64,000 nt of DNA from Pyrenopolyporus hunteri (taxonomy: Eukaryota > Ascomycota > Sordariomycetes > Xylariales > Hypoxylaceae). The DNA is taken from positions 806,001 to 870,000 of the forward strand of contig CADCXC010000037.1 of the NCBI GenBank assembly GCA_902806595.1, read 5' to 3'. The position numbers and the translations under genes were made by a program. Below, piece by piece: positions 34,998 to 45,402 of the stretch. Each line of letters starts with the position of its first letter. Position 1 is the stretch's first letter. Under the pieces are notes generated by a model. The model worked only from the letters and a program-made list of their open reading frames with translations. It was not told where the DNA came from and searched no databases.

Positions 34998-36546
34998 AAA
35001 TTCTTTATTTCGAATGGGTTAAGGACAGCTACGGCGTGGGCTCAACAAAAGAGCTTGGTTACAATACCAAGGGGCCCTATGGAGGAAAACGATTATACGC
35101 AGCACCAATGATACCCCGTTCCCCGAAAGGTGTTATTTGATGGATCAGCATGGTATGGATATGGGGCATAGCTACGGCGTTCAGAGGGGATTATATTAGG
35201 GCAAAGAGTTAGATATTTAGAGTAGGGATTTTAATCTACATAAGGGTTATGTACGCCTACTCTTGATATGCGGTCGATTCCGTACTATCATATTCATTTA
35301 CATCATTAATGGTGCTTTATTTTGATTTCAGCCATGCGTCTTTCTTCTAGTCGTCGAATAAAATAGCTTAGGTATTGTATTAACTGCTAAGTGATCTCTG
35401 TTACGATAGAGGAGTCTATCTAACGTGTCACGGTGGCTGAGGTCGGGATGTGAATACGTTAGTATATAGTCGTATCAATATTAGAATCCGGGTACGGCAC
35501 TACGAACGAGACGTTCGTGTCTTAGATATATATCACACATAGAACACCGCACTTCTGGACTATCTGCCTTAACTACTCGGATCCGCGACGTACCTGTTTG
35601 GGGCCTGGATGATAGGTATGCATCAATAGGCCTGATTGGCTGGGACTTGGGATATCTCGTCGTATCGGGGAATAAGTGTCTACCTATCTTACTAGCCTAC
35701 CCGCATGTATGGCGTATGCGAACCACCTACCTACCGAGTTGATTATATGAGGTTTCTGCTAATCATGGTTGGTATTTCTCGGGGACAAGGTGAAATAGCC
35801 TCGTCTCATTGGTGGTGGGCGTTTTGAAGGCGAAAATTATATTATGTAACTCAGGGCATATATAAATCAATCGTTCTGTGGACTACGCGGTATAAATGTT
35901 ATTATTCTCTGGGTCTACATACCCACATGGACTACCTACCTACCTCTTATAAGGCAATCGTGTTATGTGGTGGAATCCGACCCGGCGCATTTAATTGGGG
36001 AACCGCCAATAATCACGAGAGGATTAGGTTCGCCGAAAGAGGATACAAAGTGGATAGGCAGGTAGGTAGCTAGCTGTTGGCTCCGTAGCCATCGAGCCAG
36101 ACCGCCAAAACAGAATCACTAGGCATCTAGATACTAATATGATCTGTAGGCAGGTATTACGAAGAAGACAGATAACTGGCTAGTAATGAGCTCATTTACT
36201 TTTATTCATGCGCGTGTTCGATATTCGTGAAATCCGGAGCTGACGCCAGGGCGTGCCAGTCCGGAATATAAGGCCTAAGCTACCTATAGCCGTGTATAGT
36301 TTCCGCTCCGCAAAGCCATTGGCGATCCCATCCCTTGTCCGGGACCTGGGCTTCTCTAAGATCTAACGCCGAAAGTATAGAGGTGCTGGCAATGAGGCTG
36401 CTAAGCGTCGAGTACATAGAGAGGGTAGAGGGCGAGTGACGATGTGTACGGATCTTTTGATTGGCAGGTAGAACGCTCAAATCCGGTTGGACGCCTCATG
36501 TCCAACCAGCTGGCGCGCGAAGGGGGGAAAGGGCAGTGTGGACAGC
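34998..36546. other. Intergenic region, no gene
   Basis: 1.5 kb between the 3' ends of the carboxylesterase (+) and chz1 (-). A/T-leaning, no usable open frame and no strong repeats apart from CTACCTACC words near 35727 and 35931. Confidence 0.5.
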
Positions 36547-37050
36547 CTAGTCCTCATCCATCTTGTCGCCATCCTCGCCAGCGGGCTCGTATTCGTCCTC
36601 GTCATCGTCCTCGTCGTCTTCGGCAGGGTTGTCCTGCGCAGCCTTGGCCCAGTCGATAACGCGACCTCGGGTACGTCGACCGCCTTCCACAATGTTGTTC
36701 AGGTCGATCTCGTCTAGGTTGTCATCGGCATCGTCATCACCTGTGCGTGATTAGGTTAGTTACTGGCCTACCGCAACACTGTCTGCTGCTGGCGGGTATT
36801 TGGGATAGCTTACCACCTTCGTTCTAGGAGAATGTTAGCTTCATCTAGTACGCATTGTAGGACTGTGAGGTTGGAAAGAAAATGGGAATGGACATACCTC
36901 TTCCTCGTCATCGTCATCATCGTCGTCATCCTCCATGGTGGCGTCGACGGGTTCCTCAGTCGCCTTGCCCTTGCCTTTCGTCTGTACGGTCTCGGCGGCC
37001 TGGTTGGCCGCAGAGTCTGCCGGGATGGTGGCGCCGGTATTACTAGCCAT
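36547..37050 (-). CDS. chz1: Chz1, H2A.Z-H2B histone chaperone
   Basis: Three exons: 37050-36898, 36823-36814 and 36740-36547, giving 118 residues. Chz1 escorts H2A.Z-H2B dimers for exchange by SWR1. The protein is disordered and acidic: an Ala/Thr-rich start, KGKGKATEEP, a run of Asp and Glu, then the CHZ motif DNLDEIDLNNIVEGGRRTRG with VIDWAKAAQDNP, and an acidic tail. Exon 2 is only 10 nt (AACGAAGGTG). It is bounded by CCTAG and GTAAGC and is needed to bring exons 1 (phase 0) and 3 (two leading bases) into frame. Tail-to-tail with the carboxylesterase and in the same direction as emc10. Confidence 0.92.
36814..36823 (-). other. chz1: 10-nt microexon in chz1
   Basis: AACGAAGGTG between acceptor TCCTAG and donor GTAAGCTA. 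It encodes Asn-Glu-Gly plus the first base of Gly. Skipping it would shift the frame into exon 3 and lose the CHZ motif. Confidence 0.75.
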
Positions 37051-37921
37051 GATAACTTTGTGTTTTGACGGGTATGTAAGTGTGTATGTGTGTATGGATT
37101 GTTGGGTGTGGGTTGGCAGAGATGTGGGAGGGAAGGAAGAAAACAGTGCGTGAGTTGCGATCGATCAATGGCGAGATTATAATCGCGAGAGTAGCGCAAA
37201 TCGGGGTCCAGAGATGAGAGATGGGAAAAAGGCAGAAAAGTTAAAAGCGCTGAAAAATAGAAGGTACAATACCACCTGTGAAATGTGATTATTGGTTGCT
37301 AGGCGCAAACCTCACCTGCGGTCTCCAGAGCTACTCCAGGGTCGGAAGGTACGCTAATATGCTTTGGGTATGGCGTTTGAGTCGTCGCAAGCTCAATTGG
37401 CTGATCCTCTTTTGAAATGGAAATGGTGGTGCGTCGTGTTAAGGGGATGCTACGGTATCGTACCTACCCGGCCACGGACGTCAATGTACCTCTAACATAA
37501 TGTGGGATACATGCATACATGTACTTATAAGATGTACCGTATACCTATTGTATACCTACCAGGTACCTACTTAGGTACAGATAAGGTAGAGATGTCATGA
37601 TATGAAGCAGTTTGGTGCCAGATTCCACCTACGTATACCTTCAAGTTTGACGGGATCTATACGTCTAGCCGGCGAGTAGATGTTTCCTAGAAGATCCTTA
37701 CTTAAGTAAAAATACTCATTCTGGGCCATCCTCTCCGATGTTAGGTATCTAGCTTAAGAATACAATGGAATCAAGGGCGTTGGAATGGGACACAAGAATC
37801 TAGATATGGCCGTTGACACGTATAGAGAGCACGCCGGTAGAAGTCGTGAAAAAGGGTGACCCCAGTCTTAATTAAGGAGTAGGTAAGGTGGTAGGTACCA
37901 CGTATGCAATTGCGGCATCTA
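37051..37921. other. Intergenic region chz1 promoter / emc10 3' flank
   Basis: 870 bp with no gene. GTAYGTATGTGTGTATG-like repeats lie in the chz1 5' UTR, with TAGGTACC/TACCTA words near 37540-37590 and 37880. Confidence 0.5.
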
Positions 37922-38583
37922 TCATTTGCCTTGTTCGCCGCCTCCTCCACTCAGCGTCATTAAGACAACGATACCTATCAACCACCAGTACCTGTGGACG
38001 GTTAGCAAACGAGTGCCAGTGTACCCCAGCAATCAATCAATGACGAGCGCGGCAATACATACTTCTGGAAGAACGTTTTCTCCTCTGGGGCCACCGTCTT
38101 GCCTTCGGGCGATAGCACGATGGGCTTGTTCAACTCGGGCTGCTTCCCCGGCTCCGTAATCAGGACCAGAGCCTGAGGGCCGAAGTCGCGCGTCTGGCCG
38201 GCATCGATCCTAACCCCCCGAAGCGCTGCGCTGAAGGCGTCGCCGTTCTGGTCCACGGAGAGTATTAATGTCGGCGAGTAGCCCTTGCCGAAATTCTCGG
38301 CAGACGCTACCGACGTTGACGATTCCCACCGTCTCGCCGACGGATTGTATATCCCGATGCGCACTAGTTTGGTATTGTCTGGTAGCTCGGGGGCTTCGTA
38401 CGATACTATTTCTGCTTCAGGTGCGGCGGCTTCTGGGTCGTAGCGAATCTCGGCTAGGGGCGCGGGCGTTCCTGGCGATTGGGATACGGGTTGGATATAT
38501 ATCGTTGTCGTTCGGTCGGCGGCGTAAGCTACGCTTGCTAGAGCCAGGGCTGCGAGCCCGGAGAATACTAAGGAAACCTTCAT
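37922..38583 (-). CDS. emc10: EMC10, ER membrane protein complex subunit 10 (fungal type)
   Basis: Two exons: 38583-38063 and 37991-37922, giving 196 residues. A subunit of the ER membrane complex, which inserts tail-anchored and multi-pass proteins. A signal peptide (residues 1-21, ending VAYA) is followed by a lumenal beta-rich domain (TTTIYIQPVS, LAEIRYDPE, LVRIGIYNP, DAGQTRDFGPQALV, PIVLSPEGKT). The small second exon supplies the membrane anchor, YWWLIGIVVLMTLSGGGG, a hallmark of the fungal family. Without that exon the frame runs into unrelated sequence. The intron is GT-AG (donor GTATGT, acceptor CCACAG). Confidence 0.92.
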
Positions 38584-39413
38584 GAGCTGCGATTATGGGA
38601 GGCCTTTGGGCGAGAAGCTTAGGGTCTGACGCTGCCCTGCTAAATTCACCGAAGAAATGGAGGGGTTGTATTGAGCTAGTAGAATGATGTTCGTTGTTCC
38701 ATTGTACAAATGGTATGAGAAGATGTTCCAATTCGTAATTGCAATTGTCGGCCTTCTGTTCCCCAGTTTTTTTTTTAGAGCCCGGCGAAACGGTCGATCC
38801 TGCTGTGCCTAATAGCATTATTTCCGTACATGTACCCGTGCTTGTAACGCTACGTGTAATCCATTCAGCCTCAAGATTCTACGTACATGTAAGTACTTGG
38901 CTATCTACATCTTATACGTATATCCGTATCTGATTCCTGTTGCAATTGGTTTAATACAGCAATATGGTATTCTGAGTAGAATTTGATCCTAATCGTATAT
39001 TAATAAATAGTGGGTATTCATTTATCTCCCTACCCGGCCGTTGGGAATAGCGTCACGACGGCCAGGACACTCATACATAATCCACCGCATCTGCTACCAG
39101 ATTGGGTATCCCTTCGAGCCTTGTACTTCTGTTATGAACATTACAACACCTCCACATATTTGGGTATGCCCTGAGCTCTTTTTAACGGCGACATAATGGT
39201 TACATCTAATGACCAAACGGCTGTGGTAACCTGCTCCCCGCGCACTCGGCGTCAAAATGCAACCCATATCCCCAGGAAACCTCTAGATCAAATCTTCCTC
39301 ATGTTACAGCATCCTGTGCAAGCCTTGCGCTTGATTTTGCTGCGGGACACTCTGCATTGCTTGTTCTCATATCCCATTCTTATCGTAATTTAGAAGGCCA
39401 TAGTCTCTTCGTT
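38584..39413. other. Intergenic region, no gene
   Basis: 830 bp: promoter of emc10 on the left and 3' flank of the cyclin gene on the right. No repeats of note and no usable frame. Confidence 0.5.
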
Positions 39414-40544
39414 TTAATCGCTATCGTTGGAAGGAGATTGCTCCCCTTCCAAGACGTATCCAGCACAACGGGCTACAAGGCCTTTGTAATATGCTACCAG
39501 CACTTCCGGATTCGGGACTATCCTCCAGTCTACTCGGGTAAGGAAGTCGAGCTCAAGAAGTTTCAGTTCTGCTACCTTGACCCCACCGACGCGCGCGTAG
39601 AATGAATTATTCCAGAATGAATCTGATAGTCCTTTGCCCGCCACTGTCGCGGCCGTAATAAGGAAGCGGTGCACGGTTAAGGTGTTAATCGTAAAGTCGG
39701 GGTAGTATTCGCAAAGGCGGTCGATATATGATACCATGGATAGGAGAAGGGGCGGGGTTAACGTAGCGTGCTTCGCAAGTCGTTGCAAGTAGTCTAAAAC
39801 CGAGATTCCTGGTGCCGTCCTATATATCCGGTTAATATAACCACTCCATGGGAGGGCTGTTTAGATATACCTAGAATGAAATCTCGTGAGATGACCGCTT
39901 TTCATGGCTATCGAGTCGTTTGTCTCGATAAGCTCCCCAAGCATATTTGAGATGAGAACCACCATGTCCTCCACCTCACATAACTCGTATCTCAGAGGTA
40001 GCACTTTCGGAGGGCACTCGTTAGGCTTCGGCCTTTTTGGAGAGCTCGGCTGGCTCAGTGCTACTACCGATAAAGATGGGTCGATTCTGACGGGATCTTG
40101 CGACTTGCGTCTCTTGTTAGGAGAAAGCGTCTGAGCTTGGATCTTGGAAGACTGGTCGGGCGTCGAGTCTGGGCCAGGAGTACCTTCCGAGGCAACGGGC
40201 TGCTGTTTGGGTTGGCTCGTCGTCTTTGCTGTCACCGTAGTCGTGGAGCTCGATATCCTCGGACCCGATACCTGTGCGGACCGTAAGGGGACCGTGGGGT
40301 CGAATGGCTCCATGGGTGAGTATTGGGTTGCCGCGTCAACTCCAACATATTGCTTCGGCTTGGAGAGCGACGGGGACCGTAGAGGAGTCGAAGGTGAGGT
40401 GCGCGACAAGGAGTGTCTGGATTGACGGCGCGGCAAAGGTACGGTTATCTTGGGCGATTGCTGAGGAGAACGAGATGTTGCATAGTGGAAGGTCCTGGGC
40501 GATGCGCTTGTAGCTCCTGGTATTGATGGCGACGAGGTTAACAT
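39414..40544 (-). CDS. preg: PREG/Pho80-like cyclin
   Basis: Two exons: 40544-39871 and 39819-39414, giving 359 residues from the first ATG. Pho80-type cyclins pair with a Pho85-class kinase; Neurospora PREG holds back the phosphate-starvation activator. Residues 1-185 are Ser/Pro-rich and disordered, with many SP/TP sites (for example TSPSTPLRSPSLS). The cyclin fold begins at ELCEVEDMVVLISNMLGEL and continues across the intron with GISVLDYLQRLAKHATLTPP, IDRLCEYYPDFTINTLTVHR and FWNNSFYARVGGVKVAELKL, all highly conserved. The intron sits in the RFHSR-TAPGIS junction. The C-terminus is short (SPSNDSD). Head-to-head with gid5, 1.8 kb away. Confidence 0.92.
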
Positions 40545-42351
40545 GATTCTCAAGGCGTCATAATGCCCCAGCCGCGTTGATTGTGCAGTCGCAGGAATCG
40601 CAGTTTGGGCCGCAACAGGTGTGGGCGTTCATAGGGAACGGCAGCGTCGTCGAATAATTCTGCTTGCCGGTCGTACCTAGATAGGTAAAATTTGGCTACC
40701 TAGATGACGAGGTTACTAGGATTAGGTATGCATTAGGTGACGGGTCGCCAGGGTGCTGACGAGAATTCTGCTTTATGTAAGAGGCGGTGGTGGGACATGC
40801 TCGAACTCATGATTGAGGGATTGAGGGTTGGAAGAAGGCCGAGAACGCACCAAAAACCGCAGAAGGGCAAATTTCAAAGCGCTGCTGATTTGTTCCGGCA
40901 AGAACTGCCATGCGGAGACCCACTCAATTCGGGCTACTTACCTAACTAAGGTCTTCCTATTAGTTGATTTACTATAGAGTTACCTACATGCAAGTAGTTA
41001 CCTGGTATGTACTCTGTGTTTGCCTGCACTTAGGTACATGTATCTACCATCTACTTCGACTTATACGTATGGAGCGCCTAACAGAAGAGAGTTATAACCA
41101 GGTACCCGGTATCTACTCCCATGACATCCCAATATAAAGATGGATATAAGTATTCACCAACATCATGTCTGCTTAAAAGAAAATATCAGGCAATAAGAGG
41201 TTATATTTGCTACGCTTTGGTTGGCACTTATATCTATAACCTCGAGTCTTAAATGCCTAGCCTAGGTACCTACCTACCTACCTACACATATGCTAGTACC
41301 TTTGAGAAGTTCATGAGGGGGAGGGGCAACTGAGAAGCGTACCTACATGTACGTAAACGCCCCTAATAAGGTACCCGTTCCCATTAGTGCCCAGTGAGAT
41401 CCTTAGCGTGCTTGGGTTTTATCACGGGGACAGAATCGTGTTCTTTATATGCGTCAGGGTAGAGTCACAAATTACTAAATGTACTAAGTATCGTCCTCGA
41501 AGTAATGAAAAGCCCCTAAGCTAGAGAAGAGTTATGGGAGTTATGGGAAAGAATCACTTGTCTAGGTAGTTACTAACCTTCCATCGATTTTTAGTAGGAT
41601 TAGGCAGGTTAGTAGTCAAAGTGACATTCCAATACTTTCATGAACTATAACGTCAAGAAACCGAGACGATCAAAGAGCGTGAACAAATGGTAGCTGCCAG
41701 CCGAACATGAAAAGTTCCTACATGAGGATAGATGGTGTCAAGAGTGTAATTACTGATATGTGTTGTGTATAGCACTTTAGTGTTCGTAATTCGAAGACAA
41801 GGGAATTATATGTAAGTTGAAATACGTAGATCCATGAGCGCCGGGGTATGCCTTGAACTAAGAACAAGAAGGTCCAATGATTCTCGGGCTTCTCCCTATA
41901 TACGCCGATGCCGACTTGCCGGTATCCTTCAGTCTTTTCTAAGTGCCCTGCTTGGCGCTAAGTGGCTGCTAACCTGCAAGGTGAGAGCAATGCAGCCGCC
42001 ACTCAGCTGTTGCGTGCTTAGGTTGTATAGGTAGGTACTATGTAGGCACTACCTACATGTAGTATCTATATAGGTACCTAGGTAGGTATGTAGGTATACT
42101 AGAGAATTGATCCAATTGGACGTCAAAGACGAGACTAGCGGCCGTGGCCTTGTGTTCCCCACAGACGTATCCATGCATTATACATACGTACATACATTTC
42201 CTACAGGATCCCGAACGTTTGCGACCAACCGCTAATTATCGATAATTTCAGTTGCCCGCGTCAAGTATCACAAGATTGCGGCCTGATCTCCTCGCTTGTT
42301 CGCCTTAAAATCAACGCAGACTCGACAGTAAGATCCTAGCCCTAGCCATCG
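40545..42351. other. Divergent intergenic region between the cyclin and gid5 genes
   Basis: 1.8 kb without a gene. Two exact TAGGTACCTA palindromes (41263-41272 and 42071-42080) plus tandem CTAC/TACCTA tracts (41267-41286 and 42050-42100). Holds both promoters. Confidence 0.5.
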
Positions 42352-45300
42352 ATGGCGCTCGATCCTCAGTCGGTATTGGCGAGGCTCAACGCGAATGCGC
42401 CGGAACAGATTGCTACTCTCGGGGACTTAAAGAACGAGGTGATCGGCCATATCCAGAGGAAAGAGGACTGGGTTCGAAATGGCATTCTCCGGCCCATTGT
42501 CAGAATCATATTCCCCGCCGGCCCTGAGACGGATGAGCAAGATACCCGGCCACCTTTCCTGACCCTGACAGCCTTCACCGACGAAGACAACGCGAAGCTG
42601 CAGGCTCTACAGCTACTCGCTAGTTTTGCAAATGGTATTATCCATCTATTCCCAAACCAACTATTATCCTTTATAGCAGCATGTAGGCTTACATATATAA
42701 TGCAACAGCCGGCCCTGCTTTTCTTCCTCCCCTACACGCGGCCGGCGCGTTACCTGCCGTCCTAAGCAGCGCTTGTCTTCGAAATGGACACCCTCAGATC
42801 GTCCTGGCTGCTCTTCGAGTGGTGCAAGACATGGCAGCAGCAGCAGTATATGCTCCGCCAACCTCACCAATCACCACGAGTTCCCTTGCCGACACCTTAT
42901 TCACCGACAGCCCTCTCGACTCTCTATACCATATACTCTCACAAAGAACCCCGACCCCCGACAGCGAAGCGCAAATATCCATAGTTACTCACCTGATAAA
43001 GAGCCTCTGCCGCGATGAACGCCACCAATCTGCGTTAGTCAACAGAGGAGTTCTCGATGCGCTGGCTACGAAGTTGGCTAGTTTTGCCGTGGCTGAAGGA
43101 CAGGTCCTACCAAGAGCTGAGATCATCGCCCGCCTCGAAGGCCTGGAAGAATTTATGCCAGCGCCCGCTACCCCGGCTAGTAACTTGGAGGGGGTCCTGG
43201 GTGCGATCGCTGCCATCGTAGGCGACTCGGCATTCCGCGCATACAAATTACTATTGTCGCCCTCGATTCTAGCAGTCTTTCCCCTTGCCAATATCGATCC
43301 GACCAAGTCTCCAAAGTCCATCTCCGAACGTATGGAATTGCCTGGGCGACATCCAACGAAACATATGGATTTTGAGCCGATGGATCTCCTTCTCCCCCAA
43401 ACACTATCTCAGGGGCCTGGCTATATTGCAGGCCCGCAGACAGGCGCGGCACGAGATAACCAAAGCCTCAGCGGTCGGTCAACATCCAAGTTCCAGAGTG
43501 CTGCGGCCTCTCGAACCTCGTCCGTAGGGTCCTCGGCTTCAAATAAAGACGTCAAGCCTGAATCAGCCGAAAGTCCTCTTATACCTTGGCTTATTAATCT
43601 AATCAGGTCTCGCAGCGGCGGCGAGATGCTAATGGCTATTTCCGTTCTAACTTCCCTGTTTAAGGCTGGTTTCTCTTACAAGACAAGAGAAGCGAGCCTA
43701 GGTCTACTTGTCGTACCAGTTCTCTTGGGCATGCTCAACGATGTCGACGCGAAGATGAAGGATATCGATTACACTGATTATAGTCGGGGTACTACATCGA
43801 TGCTTAATACCATGGAGGAGGCGCCCGCCGTACTTGCCCGTCTCATCACTGACAGCGAGCCACTCCAGAAAGCAGCCTTCGACTGTGATGCAGCGAAGAT
43901 CGTGTGTAAGCTGCTGAAAGAGAGCTATGACACGCCGCCTTCCCTTGCCAAGTCGTGGTCTTGGTCTTTACATGGAAGGGACCTAGATCTAACAGACGAA
44001 TTACCGCCCGAGTGTCGCTTAGGGGAAGAAGGTCAACATCGATTTTCAGTCCATCGGATCAAGATGAGGGAAAGCACACTACGGGCGATTAGCGCACTCG
44101 CGACCTTTAAAGATGATTATCGAAAAGCAATCGTCGAGCAAGAAATAGTTCATTTCATCGTTGAGTCTCTAACCCCGACTCCCGATAATCCAGTCTCAGT
44201 TGTCCTCGCAGCCTGCTATGCAGTTCAGATACTATCGCGTTCAGTGAACATTCTTCGAACGGCCCTAGTCGATCATGAGGTATCCACGCCTCTACTCCAA
44301 CTACTTAGACACCATGATGTGGACGTACGTGTAGCCGCTACCGCTTCAGTTTGTAACCTAGTCATGGATTTCAGTCCGCTTAGAGAAGTAAGTAGTCAAC
44401 TTGATCAATTAAGCTTTGCAGTCGATGTTAACGATACCGTCACAGACCCTTGTCGACGCCGGAGTTCTGGAGGCGTTATGTGAGCACGCACATTCGCATA
44501 ATGCCGCCCTACGATTCAACGCTCTCTGGGCGCTTAAGCACTTGGTTCATTCAGCAAGTATCGACCTCAAGAAGAGATGTGTAGAAGAGCTTGAATCCGG
44601 ATGGTTGGTTCGACTGATCTGCGACGATACCGAAGACGACGCGCTCTTCTCCGCAAGAACGAGGAGCGAGAGGGAAGCAGCTCAAGATACCCTAGATGAC
44701 ATGGACGAGGATATAGATATGGGCCTCGCCCATCACGACGCTCGCATCTTGCAAGAAGCAGAGGAACAGTTAGGGACCTTCCGAGAGGCCGAGTCGAACC
44801 CGATCCGTAAGGCTAGAAAGGACGATCTAGATATTCAGGAGCAAGGACTCGGATTCATTCGAAACCTCATCGGTGGTGCTCATTCAGGCAATAGTACCGA
44901 CTCGCCTAACGACACAACGGAGATGATCGACTTTTTGTTCAGCACGCTAGGGCAAGACAGGCTATTCGAGATTCTTGCCTCTAAACTACGGGTTAAAGTG
45001 CTGCACCCATTCAGCCGGCGAGGTACCGCAGGCAGCGAAACGCTTGTTTCGCCGCCTCAAACCAGAATCATTGAATCTGTCATCTACATCTTGGTTCACA
45101 TCGCAGCCAGCGTGCCGGGTCACCGACAGCTAGTTGTGTCTCAAACAGAGCTTCTGAAGCAGTTAGCGAAGTTGTTTACTAGCCAAGACAGGGGGGTGCG
45201 CGTCGCCCTATGCCACCTGATTAACAATTTAACATGGCAGGATAACGCCAGCGACGGGCCCGGGTGCTCACAGCGGGCCCAGGAACTGAAGAAACTAGGC

Positions 45301-45402
45301 TTCTTATCGAAGCTCGAGGCCCTCGAAAAGGGCGACGACGAGCTGGACGTGCGCGAACGAGCAAAATCGGCTCTGTGGCAGATGAAGCCAGCTACCTATT
45401 AA
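42352..45402 (+). CDS. gid5: Gid5/Vid28-type armadillo protein, GID/CTLH E3 ligase subunit
   Basis: Three exons: 42352-42634, 42709-44387 and 44446-45402, giving 972 residues. Armadillo-repeat protein equivalent to yeast Gid5/Vid28 and animal ARMC8, a scaffold that holds the substrate receptor on the GID ubiquitin ligase. Helical repeats run through most of the length (LQALQLLASFAN, HPQIVLAALRVVQDM, VVLAACYAVQILSRS, LLQLLRHHDVDVRVAATASV, NAALRFNALWALKHLVH, VALCHLINNLTW). A less ordered Ser-rich insert lies around residues 300-350, and an acidic insert (DDMDEDIDMG) in the last third. Short introns with GTATTA and GTAAGT donors. The start is the first ATG, in a good context after a C-rich leader. 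Confidence 0.92.
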
